Source: Asparagopsis taxiformis (lineage: Eukaryota; Rhodophyta; Florideophyceae; Bonnemaisoniales; Bonnemaisoniaceae). Taken from it: a stretch of 64,000 bases of DNA. Under the pieces are notes generated by a model. It did no database searches and was not told the origin of the DNA. It worked only from the letters and a program-made list of their open reading frames with translations. Shown here piece after piece: positions 8,534 to 18,400 of the stretch. The stretch spans positions 1 through 64,000 of the forward strand of contig JALQPE010001685.1 in the NCBI GenBank assembly GCA_030407315.1. Reading direction: 5' to 3'. Numbering within the stretch: position 1 is the stretch's first letter; every line of letters begins with the position of its first letter. A program made the translations under genes and the position numbers.

Positions 8534-10317
8534 GTTTTTTCTCGATCGACGATGAAGTACTTGTCTACCGCGAGAAAGAAAAGGAATGGGTTGGACCCTA
8601 TCGAGTAGTATTCATTGACGGAAAGATGATTACTATACAAAATCCAGAACGAACCTATGAAGGCACGTTCAGCTCTCAGCAGATAAAACCATACTTGAGA
8701 GAGGAAGGGACTGAGGAGAAAAGACCTGACTCTCTCAGCGTTTTATACCAAATGCTAAAGCCATTTCGACTATCCCCAGAAAGCGGTTCCCAAGAGCATT
8801 CTATCCAAATTACAGAAATCATCAAACGTGGAGACCCTCGAGAGTCTGAATTCGATGACGCAAAAAGAGAAGAGATCCAAGGACTCATTGAACGCGGAGC
8901 ATAGGAAATTGTCCCCAAATCATCCGTTCAAGAGGGAGCTAATATCCTTGGAGGAAGATTCGTACTCACTATCAAAGACGTTGGAACTGATAAACAAAGA
9001 CGTAAAGCACGTTACGTTGTACAGGGCTATCGGGACCGCATGAAGACGTCACTCGTCCACGATACCTCTACTGCTAAACAATCTTCTGTCAAAATACTTG
9101 TCGGAATATCAGCGATATATGGATTCTGAATATTTTCCATAGATGTTACTCATGCCTACCTACAGAGCTCCGAACATCTGAAACGGGAAATTCACATCAA
9201 GCCTTCTCGAGAATTTAAACTTCATGATGGAGAACTACTTAAATTACGAAAACCCCTATATGGACTTCCCGATAGTGGTGACTATTGGGGAAGAACTATC
9301 TCTGACCACCTTACCAACGTCTTGGGTATGAAAAAAACAGTTGGTGATGAAGCCTTCTTCTATAAGCTTCGCAATAATAGTCTCCATGGATTATGAGTAA
9401 CTTATGTGGACGACTTACTTCAAACAGGTGATGAATCATTTTCAGAATCTTCGAAAGCGACTGAGAAAATATTTCAATGCCGAGAACGACAATGGGATAC
9501 CGTTCAATTTGCCGGCGTCGAAATCAAGTCTAGTAGAGACGAAAAACAGATTCACCAAAGTACCTATATCCACAAACTTACTAAGATTAGTGAGGAAGCT
9601 TCATTTCAAGAATATAGATCACTCCGAGCCCAACTTGCGTGGGCAACACATACCAGACCGGACATCACTTGTGCTGTAGCTATAGCTACACAAGTTACAG
9701 GAGAAAATTTCAACGAGGAAAGGAAGGATCGCATCAAATCCTTGAACGCTGTCCTAACTCATCTATGTAAACATAGGAACCTTCCTTTGCGTTCTCCGAA
9801 ACTAGAAAGAAAGGACTTGAGACTTCAAGTATATTCAGATGCATCCTATGGAAGCAATTCTGACGGATCGTCGCAGATCGGATTCATCGTCTTCTTAGCA
9901 GACGATACAAATCGATGCCAACCGCTGTATTGGACTTCACGTAAATCGAAACGGGTGTCTAGATCAGTACTTGGAAGCGAAACAATGGCGTTTTCTGACG
10001 CCTTCGACTTCAGTTATGCGCTGAAATATGATCTCGAACGCATACCGAAACTGACTATTCCGATCATTATGCTCACTGACAGTTTATCCCTTTTTGACGT
10101 GATCTCTAAAGCAACAGCAACTGCTGAGAAACGTTTAATGATAGACCTGAAAGTAGTCCGAAATGCATATTCGTCCAGGGAAATGGAAAAGATATGCTTT
10201 ATTCGGAGTGAGTTCAATCCCGCTGATGCCCTTACAAAAATTTCAAAGTGCAGGATACTTGAAAACATATTACAACTGTTACGCGTGTACACGGACGAGG
10301 AGTCCAAAACGGTGTAA
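8525..10317 (+). pseudogene. Ty1/copia pol fragment (integrase end, RT, RNase H), three stops
   Basis: A single reading frame runs from the C-terminal tail of a copia integrase (DEVLVYREKEKEWVGPY), through reverse transcriptase with YVDD and PLYGLPDSGDYW-like motifs, to RNase H (VYSDASYGS, a conserved SRSVLGSETMAF segment, LTDSLSLFDV). It is interrupted by in-frame TAG at 8902-8904, TGA at 9127-9129 and TGA at 9394-9396. Gag, protease and the integrase core are missing because the element is cut at the palindrome junction. The RNase H part alone (9406-10317) is open. It looks like a dead fragment. TGA as tryptophan is unlikely, because neighbouring genes end with TGA. Confidence 0.88.
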
Positions 10318-10840
10318 AGGTAGGAATGTAGAACAGATGTAATTTACTAAGTCTAGCTTATCTCCCTTAGGTTATTCCGACCGCTGGGAGCTGTATTTAG
10401 CTTCCTATGGTTGGACGGCTGGAAACTTCCAGACGTCCATCTAACCCTAAATTAAAATTCTGGTAGAAATTACCTGTATAATTTTTCTTGTAAAAGTCAT
10501 TTCCACATGACCCCCCGGCCAGACCGAGGCACCGAGGAGGTCTAATTTCGCAGGTTCTGGGCCGCGCTCGGTGTAAAAGCCGGCAGTACCTTCGCGTGGG
10601 TCTGGACTCCAGACCCTCTTCCACCGCTGACCCCTTCCTTACTGTAAGCACTGTAAGTACTTTACAGTAGTTGGTAGCTTACTGTAGTGCGATAACTTAC
10701 AGTAAACGTCTGTTCACCGTCATCCCGCCTCTCGCCTTCCCTTCAGTCGTTCCTCCGAGCACCCTGCGTAGTTGCGGTCGTCGAATTGTTGAGATCCTGC
10801 TTACGTGGGCCTTTCGGTACCTGGCAGGTGATCCATTGAG
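10318..10840. promoter_or_regulatory. Non-coding leader with clustered TTACAGTAA-type sites
   Basis: The first part probably includes what remains of the copia 3' end. Between 10639 and 10705 five copies of TTACTGTAA/TTACAGTAA-like motifs occur in alternating orientation within 67 bp, followed by a CT-rich leader up to the ATG at 10841. The arrangement suggests a promoter or operator-like region for the downstream ORF. No TATA box or transcription start can be assigned with confidence. Confidence 0.35.
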
Positions 10841-12235
10841 ATGGCCAAGACGAAACAGACCGCAAAGAAGTCGACTGGGGGGACTGCCCCTCGGCAGGAG
10901 CTAGCTGCTCGGGCGGCGCGGATTCCCAGACGAGACCCTCCCGCGGCTCCTGGCACCTACCGTCGCGAGGGCGGCCAGGAGGTACGCTATCGCCCCGGGG
11001 AAGCCGTCCCCGTGCGGGCCGACGAGGTTAACTTCGACGACAAATCCCATCGGGGAATTCGTCAGAACCTCTTCCGTTGGTTCAGACGTGAAGACGTCCA
11101 GAACATCCGCCGCTCCTCCGACCACCGTGGTCGTTTCGTCGTCTACTTTGGCCGAAATCGTCGCGATCCATGCCAAGTGACGGCCAGGGAACTAGAGTTC
11201 CTCTTCGGGCCTCGGATCGTCGAATTCGCCTCCGATCCGGCCATTTCCATCCTTACCGCGGAGATGGCTTGTCGTCTCGGCCTCACCGAATCCCACGGTG
11301 ACACCGAGAAGTACGCCGAATGCCCCGACGACACCGATTGGATCATCGAGAAGATCTGGTTGTCGAAGGGAGGTGAGAACGGCGAACTAGAAGGCTGCTT
11401 CTATGCCTCCGCCGAAGGGGGGCGAACCGGCCATCGAATCGATCTGTATACCATGGTTTTCTGTCAGGTCTCCGACCGGGCGGAGCGCGACTCGGCACTC
11501 CAGGAGCAGGGTAATCCCTCTCCTGTGACCCGAGGGAGTGGTCAACCCTCGCGGGTGAGTTTAATAGCCAGCCTCGACGCTTGGTGTTATAAGAACCCCG
11601 GCAAGAAGAAACGAGTCAATGTCGCCATGGCTCGGGTGCCCTCCCCCGAAGCCCCTGAGTTCTTCGTGGGGACCCCGCGGAACCGCCTGGTGGTACCAGT
11701 GCAGGACTTCACCAACAACTGCCTGCGTGCAGCGGCCGCCAATGGTATCGCTCTCGTATGCGATTTCGACACCGCCGATAGGTTCTTCCGTCGGGAGTTG
11801 GCCCGGGACGAAGAAGAACGCCTTATTCGTGGCTATTGTACAAGCGTCGTGGACTTTGGTTCGGTCTCGAAGGCCATCGCCGATCGTGCTCCATCGACGG
11901 TTACTCTGTCCCGAGTGGTGATTCCCCGTTTCGATTTAGGGGCCCCAGATTCTCGCTCTAGGCAGTGGGTGTGGTTGCAGAAGGAACTTTCAAGACAGCC
12001 GGACGTGTACGTAGTACAGGTTTGGAGTCGAGATGGGCTGAAACACGCCATCTGTATCGACTCGCGTTCCCAGCCTGGTCTGATCTACGACTCTTCGGAG
12101 GCTTTTGTTATGAGTCTATGTCGTACCGCCTGGCGGACCTCGCTGATCGAGCCGTGTCGCTTCCCTATTGGGTACCCACTTACGGGATGTGCCAATCAGA
12201 AGGCACCAGCCAACTGGCGTGTTTCCTATACTTAG
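10841..12235 (+). CDS. Histone H3 tail mimic with C-terminal cysteine-protease-like domain
   Basis: A 464-aa protein. Residues 2-27 match the histone H3 N-terminal tail at 19 of 26 positions. The tail begins AKTKQTAKKSTGG: K4, K9 and S10 are kept, while H3 lysines 14, 18, 23 and 27 are replaced by T, Q, R and I. No histone fold follows. The C-terminal half has a Cys in NNCLRAAAANG (C294), His in LKHAICIDS (H402) and Asp in IYDSSE (D417), an order and spacing compatible with papain-like, C39-like or OTU-like cysteine peptidases. That is a motif reading only. It lies 640 bp upstream of a gypsy gag on the same strand and shares its GC-rich composition, so it may be an accessory gene of that element. 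A plausible role is recruiting or titrating H3 readers or modifiers. Confidence 0.7.
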   Translation: MAKTKQTAKKSTGGTAPRQELAARAARIPRRDPPAAPGTYRREGGQEVRYRPGEAVPVRADEVNFDDKSHRGIRQNLFRWFRREDVQNIRRSSDHRGRFVVYFGRNRRDPCQVTARELEFLFGPRIVEFASDPAISILTAEMACRLGLTESHGDTEKYAECPDDTDWIIEKIWLSKGGENGELEGCFYASAEGGRTGHRIDLYTMVFCQVSDRAERDSALQEQGNPSPVTRGSGQPSRVSLIASLDAWCYKNPGKKKRVNVAMARVPSPEAPEFFVGTPRNRLVVPVQDFTNNCLRAAAANGIALVCDFDTADRFFRRELARDEEERLIRGYCTSVVDFGSVSKAIADRAPSTVTLSRVVIPRFDLGAPDSRSRQWVWLQKELSRQPDVYVVQVWSRDGLKHAICIDSRSQPGLIYDSSEAFVMSLCRTAWRTSLIEPCRFPIGYPLTGCANQKAPANWRVSYT

Positions 12236-12878
12236 GACCAGCTAAGGCTGACAAATAACCCCACCCGGGCCTATCGGCCCCGGCCAAGACCCCACAAGGG
12301 GCAAATTTTAACTTAGGCTGATCAGCCATACATTACAATGTAAGCCTATTGGCAATGACCTCGCGGGTAGGCGAGCGCCAGTAATTGGGTTCTGATTGGT
12401 CACTAACTGGATATTTATTCCTAACCACTAACCCTAGCTTACAGTAGACTTAGTATAAAACGGCCACTGGAATAGCCAGTAGGCACGGTTTCTAGAGTAA
12501 CGTAAACTCAAGTGGAATTACGACCCACAGGAACAGTGTTCGCATACCTATTGTTCAACCCCTCTCCGGGAAAACCTTAGGGTTAGCCAACAGCTCGACG
12601 GATTACGTCATCTTGCTCCATTAATACGCATCTCGCGTGAGCGCTATAATCGCACAACCTCCTCCGGGTAGCGACCCCTTCTCTCTCACGAGACTACCCG
12701 CCGGGTACCTATAAGGTTCATCTGCTCTACCACTTCCTCTACCGAGGCTCGGGACACCTGTCGGGTGGTTTGCCGCTCTAGCGGATTTTCTACCTGCTAC
12801 ATTGGTCTCTCGATCTAGAACCTTGTACCCTCGGGTAAGTCTCTTTGAGAGAAATTTTCCTTCACAATCATCTTCACG
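12236..12878 (+). promoter_or_regulatory. Possible LTR / leader before gypsy gag
   Basis: Non-coding sequence with features seen in LTRs: a TGTAAGCC start candidate near 12340, a TATA-like AGTATAAAACGG near 12455, and many short CCC-N-GGG inverted motifs. No matching copy was found downstream of pol, so the LTR call is unproven. A 12-bp palindrome GGCTGATCAGCC lies near 12317. No primer-binding site could be named. Confidence 0.35.
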
Positions 12879-14804
12879 ATGCCTCGTAACCCTACAGCGG
12901 GACCCTCTAGTGAGGACATAGCGCCTGCCAGCGACTTATCCGATTCGGATCTGATCGCCGAAGAAGGCGTGGTGATTAACACCCTGCAAGACCGAGCCGA
13001 CCGAATCTTCAACGAACGGTTGGAAGAGTTCAAGGCTGAATTCAGCACCGTCGTCGAGAAGACTGTTCAAGACCGCAGGGCGGAAATCGTAGACGCTACG
13101 GTCGAAACCGTCATGGAACTGGTCGAGCCAAAGCTGATGGCCGCCAGCCGAGAAGCCACCCAAGATCGGGACGCCGAGTTCCTAGCGGAAACCTGGAATC
13201 AGGTCAAAGCCGAATTCGCTAAACGCGTGTCCCTTTTGGAAACTCGTCTGGAGGAGCTTTCGATTCACGGCTTTAATGCCAGTCCATTAGGACAACAGGA
13301 GTTTCCTGCTCGCCGCAGCCGATCGGCTGACTTCCCTGACCCTACATCCGGTAGGGAGGAAGAAGAAGATCCCCGATTGGATCAAGTCGCGGAAGCAACC
13401 CGACACCTGTCGGACCGTGTCGACGCCCTCGCCGAATCACTATCCCAAACAGGGAATATCTCTCGCACGAGACAGCACACTCGTGCCACCGGATCTGCAC
13501 CGGAAAATCCCTCGTGGGATGATGAAGAAGGACCTCTTGAGGAAGGCTTAGTGCCTTTGAAGGCCCGCGAACCCGCGTTCGACCTAGTGGTCTCCTATCG
13601 GTACTACCGACTCAAGAACAAGTCCCTAACGACTGATACCCCAATGGGTAAATCAAGAAGCTTGTATAAGCTAACGGAGAAGATCCGTAATTTCAACGCG
13701 TCATTCACGCCGTTCGATGGTACGGAACCCATCGATATCCTCCGGTTCCTCGCGGAATTTCAAGATGCATGTGATTCATGCGGAGTCTCGGAGGGAGAAG
13801 CTACCAAGTTACTCAAGTATTTCCTGGAAGGAGAACCTCAACGGTTTATCGCCGCTGAGGCGCGAAAGCGCAAGCTTCTCAACCACCTGCACCAGCAGAT
13901 CACTTGGCCTCAAGCCGTTAACGCCCTTCTGGCGCGCTATGCGACGGACAATGTCCTAGCGGACGCATATGACGCAGTAACACGTATTCGGCAAGGGCCG
14001 GATGAAGACGAAGCTGCATACGCAGACAGACTGCAGGACGCTGCACTCCTGTGTGCGAACGTCTTCTCGGAAAGAGACTTGGTCAACTACTACCTCAAGG
14101 GCCTACGCCCAGAGGTTAAACACACCGTCAAGGTGACTATAGGCCGCAGTGGCGGAGAAGATTTTCTTGCTGTCCGTAACCTTGCTAAAGGACTCGGGGA
14201 CTCTCTACGAGCTTCGCTACCCGCAAAGCCGAAGGCTTACCCTACTCGGGAAATCGCGGAACGTAAACGCAAAGCGTTGCTCGCTACCGTACCCGGAGAA
14301 CCGGCCGTGATACCGCGGACCCCGCCGCCGACCTTACCTTCCCCTACAGGGAACCCAATGGGCGCGCCAATGCAGGCCCCTACCCTAACGAGAGAACATC
14401 TTAAACTCGCTGAGAGTATGATCCCCGAAGGGGCTGTTACTTGGAGATGCTCTGGCTGTCGCCAACCGGGGCATGTGTTATACACTTGTCCTTACCTACC
14501 ACCCTCAGTGGGAACTTACTTCGCCTTTGCGAACTACGCTTACCAACAAGAACCGGAACAGGTTATGCGCCGCCAACAGCGCCAGTCCAATCGGTTCAAC
14601 CGAAAAAGGGATTACCCTAAAGCCGTGCTCCAACGGTCAAACCCTCCAACACGCATGGTTGCGTTCGCCGATGACGAAACTCATCCCAAATCGGGCCCTC
14701 TGAGGCGAGACGTTTTAGAACGTAACGGATCTTCCGTAACGGCTCAAGACGTTGCCGACGCCTTGGAAACCTCCGACGACTCCGACACGCCGTCGGAAAA
14801 CTAA
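12879..14804 (+). CDS. Ty3/gypsy gag with coiled coil and zinc knuckle
   Basis: A 641-aa protein with a Glu-rich N-terminal helical region, a capsid-like region (FTPFDGTEPIDILRFLAEFQDAC, then EDEAAYADRLQDAALLC) and a CCHC zinc knuckle at residues 524-537 (CSGCRQPGHVLYTC), as in retrotransposon Gag. Its stop codon overlaps the next ATG as TAATG at 14802-14806, so protease may be made by termination-reinitiation. The frame is intact. The related gag at 45759-48042 shares the same domain order. Confidence 0.88.
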   Translation: MPRNPTAGPSSEDIAPASDLSDSDLIAEEGVVINTLQDRADRIFNERLEEFKAEFSTVVEKTVQDRRAEIVDATVETVMELVEPKLMAASREATQDRDAEFLAETWNQVKAEFAKRVSLLETRLEELSIHGFNASPLGQQEFPARRSRSADFPDPTSGREEEEDPRLDQVAEATRHLSDRVDALAESLSQTGNISRTRQHTRATGSAPENPSWDDEEGPLEEGLVPLKAREPAFDLVVSYRYYRLKNKSLTTDTPMGKSRSLYKLTEKIRNFNASFTPFDGTEPIDILRFLAEFQDACDSCGVSEGEATKLLKYFLEGEPQRFIAAEARKRKLLNHLHQQITWPQAVNALLARYATDNVLADAYDAVTRIRQGPDEDEAAYADRLQDAALLCANVFSERDLVNYYLKGLRPEVKHTVKVTIGRSGGEDFLAVRNLAKGLGDSLRASLPAKPKAYPTREIAERKRKALLATVPGEPAVIPRTPPPTLPSPTGNPMGAPMQAPTLTREHLKLAESMIPEGAVTWRCSGCRQPGHVLYTCPYLPPSVGTYFAFANYAYQQEPEQVMRRQQRQSNRFNRKRDYPKAVLQRSNPPTRMVAFADDETHPKSGPLRRDVLERNGSSVTAQDVADALETSDDSDTPSEN

Positions 14805-15460
14805 TGACGGGGAGTGAGGTGTCGCACTCCCGTCAGGAGGTGGAGCGATTACGCTACTCGGTGGACATCTCACCACAACCACCTCCGCAGGAAAAGGCTG
14901 CAACTCCCTCTAGGGACCAAAGTCTTTCCCAGACACCAACCCCTTCGGGTTCCCCCACAGGGACTCGAACCTCAAGGCCGAAAGCCTCATGCCTGCTTAA
15001 GGCCGCCCATTACGTAGTAATGGGTTCCATCGGACTCGATCCGTCAATTCTCACGCCCATGCGTATGGTGATGGACACCAGGTCCGGACCATCGGTCATC
15101 CATGAAAGGAGCTTACCCCAAAATTGGGAACAATTCCAAGTCCCTACGGGGAAAGTTCCGCAACTGGCCGATGCTAACGGCAATCCTCTTCGGATAAAAG
15201 GCAAGATAATACTGTCCTTACAGTTAGGCCACAAGTCCTCTGAGGAAGAATTCTTCGTCGCGCCTAAGTTGGCCGTACCCCTCATCTTGGGAACTGGGGC
15301 AATGAATACCCACGTAGACGCAATTAGGTGCCGGGCCCAACGAATTGATATTCACGACGGCGGGTCGATAGCTATCCTAGTGATGTCGCCTACGCGTAAA
15401 ACATCCCCACCCTTTCGTGCTACGTGGATGCCTCGCGACCCTCTAATGGGATTAACTTAG
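14804..15460 (+). CDS. Ty3/gypsy aspartic protease ORF
   Basis: A 218-aa frame starting on the ATG that overlaps the gag stop. The retropepsin active site is read as MDTRSG with D91, a variant of the usual DTGSG; the sister element has DTCSG at the same place. Downstream VPLILGTGAMNTHVDAI matches the second conserved region of retropepsins. The frame ends in a 37-bp overlap with pol, which is in another frame, so pol would need ribosomal frameshifting or its own start. Confidence 0.8.
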   Translation: MTGSEVSHSRQEVERLRYSVDISPQPPPQEKAATPSRDQSLSQTPTPSGSPTGTRTSRPKASCLLKAAHYVVMGSIGLDPSILTPMRMVMDTRSGPSVIHERSLPQNWEQFQVPTGKVPQLADANGNPLRIKGKIILSLQLGHKSSEEEFFVAPKLAVPLILGTGAMNTHVDAIRCRAQRIDIHDGGSIAILVMSPTRKTSPPFRATWMPRDPLMGLT

Positions 15461-18400
15461 ACCGCCAGCCTCATGGCATTCGATTGTCACAAAGTGTGAA
15501 TGTTCCTCCGCGGAGTCAAGTAACAACTACTGTTGTATGCGCCGGTGGCGGCTTGAGTATACTCTCTCCGAGAGATCGGATCCTTCACCGACATCGTGTC
15601 TCTATCCCGAATGGGGTTGCGGAAGTCATCCCGCGACAGGAATTCCTGACTATATTAACTAACTTCGGTACATCCGACAAGTACCTCCCTAAAGGGACCA
15701 TTATAGGCTATGCCCTCCGGGCACCCGAACGGCCAATGCGCCCCATGGCTCTCAGCCGTTCTACCCCTTCCTCCCAAGAGGCCTCCACTATGGTGACTAC
15801 TCTCCATCAGGAGCAAAAGGCCGAGGCCACCCAACCATCAAACTGGAAGCAAGAAGTCTCTCTAGACCACCTTGGTCAAATCCCGTTGAGGGAACGCATC
15901 CTTAGCATGCTATCTCGACACGAGTCTATGTGGGATGGATCCCTAGGGGACATCCGCGCTACGGAACACCGAATCGACATAGTCGAAGGGAGCAAGCCTA
16001 GACGGCAACAACCCTACCGGATGGGACCCGCTCGTCGAGAGATTGCCCGTAAGGAAATAACCAGCATGCTGGAAAAAGGAGTGATCGAACCGTCGACCTC
16101 CGAATGGGCTAGCCCAGTGGTTCTTGTCCCGAAGAAGGATGGTAAATTACGCTTTTGCGTCGACTATAGGGGTCTTAACGACATCACTGTCAATGATGTG
16201 TACCCCCTTCCACGAATGGATGATTGCATTGACTCCCTCGGAGATGCTCAAGTATTCACCACATTGGATTGTAATTCTGGCTATTGGCAGATCCCTGTTG
16301 CACAGGACGACCGTGACAAAACGGCATTCACCTCCCACTTGGGGACCTATCGCTTCAAGCGTTTGCCTTTTGGCTTAAAGAATGCTCCGGCAACGTTTCA
16401 GCGTGCCATCGACATTATTCTTAGCAGCGTTCGCTGGCAGACCTGTCTGATTTACCTAGACGATGTAATCGTATTCTCTCGGGACGAGGCCGAACATCTC
16501 CACCATGTGGACCAAGTACTCTCCCTCCTACGGGAAGCAGGTGTCACCCTGAAGTTGACAAAGTGTCATTTCTTCGAAAAGAAGGTTGATTAACTAGGAC
16601 ATGTCGTGATGCCAGGAAAGCTAGCTGTTGCACAGAACGCCACTTCGGCTATCGCTAACGCGGTCTTTCCGCAAACGCCTACGCAACTGCGATCCTTCCT
16701 CGGAAGCTGTGGCGTCTTTCGACGATTCATCAAAGGGTATGCCGCAATTGCGCACCCCTTGAACGAAATGCTGACCAAAGACAGCCTCCCTAAATTCGGA
16801 AAAGAACCTCCTACCGAGGACCAACGACGCGCGTTCAACGCTCTCAAAGAGGTCATGATCAAACCGCCGATACTGGCTCTACCCAAGTTGGGTCAACCCT
16901 ACACCGTAGACACGGACGCTTCCGCATACCAAATAGGATGCGCTCTGCTTCAGCAGCAAGGGGAAGAGAACGATCTCAAGCCAATTGGCTATTGGTCGCG
17001 GACCTTGACTAAACCTGAAAGAGGTTACTCCCCTACGGAGCGTGAATGTCTAGCCGTCGTATGGGCTGTCACTATCCTACGTCCATACTTGGAGCAAACA
17101 AAGTTTGTAGTCCGGACGGACCATAACGCGCTGCGTTGGCTCATGAATATCAATGACCCTTCAGGGAGACTATGCCGTTGGCGCCTCCGACTTGCGGAAT
17201 TTGACTATCAAATAGTCTACCGACCCGGCCGGGTTCACCAACTACCAGACGCCTTATCGCGTGTTGAAACTAACGGCGAGACGCCCGTCACTATTGACGA
17301 TGAAATACCAACTCTGTTGGCCACGCACGCACCGCAAGGTGAAACATCCTTGGATGATGATACTGATGTTTGGTTCTACGACCTTTCTCTAGCAAGAGAC
17401 CACGCCAAGGAGGCGCCTAATCGCAACGGTACACCCGTCTTGACAACTCATCCGCAAACGGAAAACTACTGCCCGATAACTCTCCAAGAGTGGCTCGAAG
17501 AGCAACGAACAGACGACTTCTGTCAACAGGCCCTGGCCTCGCAGAAGTCTGACTCTCTCTTCTTCGAAGATGAAGACGGTGTCCTTTGTAGGAAGTCCAG
17601 ACTGGACGGGTCATCCCAAATTGTGGTACCCAAAGCCTTGCGGCTACGTCTATTGACGATGTGTCATCACGGAATCCTAGCAGGACATCCTGGTCAGAAT
17701 CGCATGTACGACACGATGCGCCTATCTTACTACTGGCCTGCAATGGCTGCGGACATAACCGGAACGGTTGAACGCTGTTCAGCGTGTGCGAGAAACCGAT
17801 TACGGTTGCGCAAACATGCGAGTACCCTCCAGCTGTTCCCAGCTACCACACCATTGGATGACGTTGCAATTGACCTCCTCGGTCCTCTACCTCGTACCAA
17901 GAAAGGTAACGTGCACCTACTGGTGATTTCATGTCGCTTCTCCAAGCTCACCCAAGTGGTGCCCCTGCGAAGCATTACGGCTTACCATGTGGCAGTAGCC
18001 TTTTGTACACATTGGGTGTTTAAGTATGGTCCTCCACGGACATTACTATCCGATAACGGTCCGCAATTTGCGTCGAAGTTCTTCCAGGCTGTCTGCCTCC
18101 AGTTAGGAACGAAGAACGTCTTCACGACGGCATACCATCCCCAGACAAATGGGCAAGTCGAACGGTATAACCGTACTCTATTGAGCATGCTACGTAATTA
18201 CGTTAATGATAACCAGGACGACTGGGACGTCTACGCATCAGCGTTAACCTATGCGTACAACACGCACGTGCATCGCACAACGGGAACTACACCCTTCGAC
18301 CTCATCCTAAGCCGACCTCCACCGCCATATGCGACACACCATTCGGTGAAAAGGAGGGCAACGCCAGACGCGTTCACGAAGCAAGACTTCTTACGCCGTA

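Noticed and set aside
8902..9396. Alternative genetic code (TGA or TAG as sense) in the copia fragment
   Set aside because: Neighbouring intact genes stop at TAG, TAA or TGA, including gene 4 with TGA; the copia fragment is simply dead.
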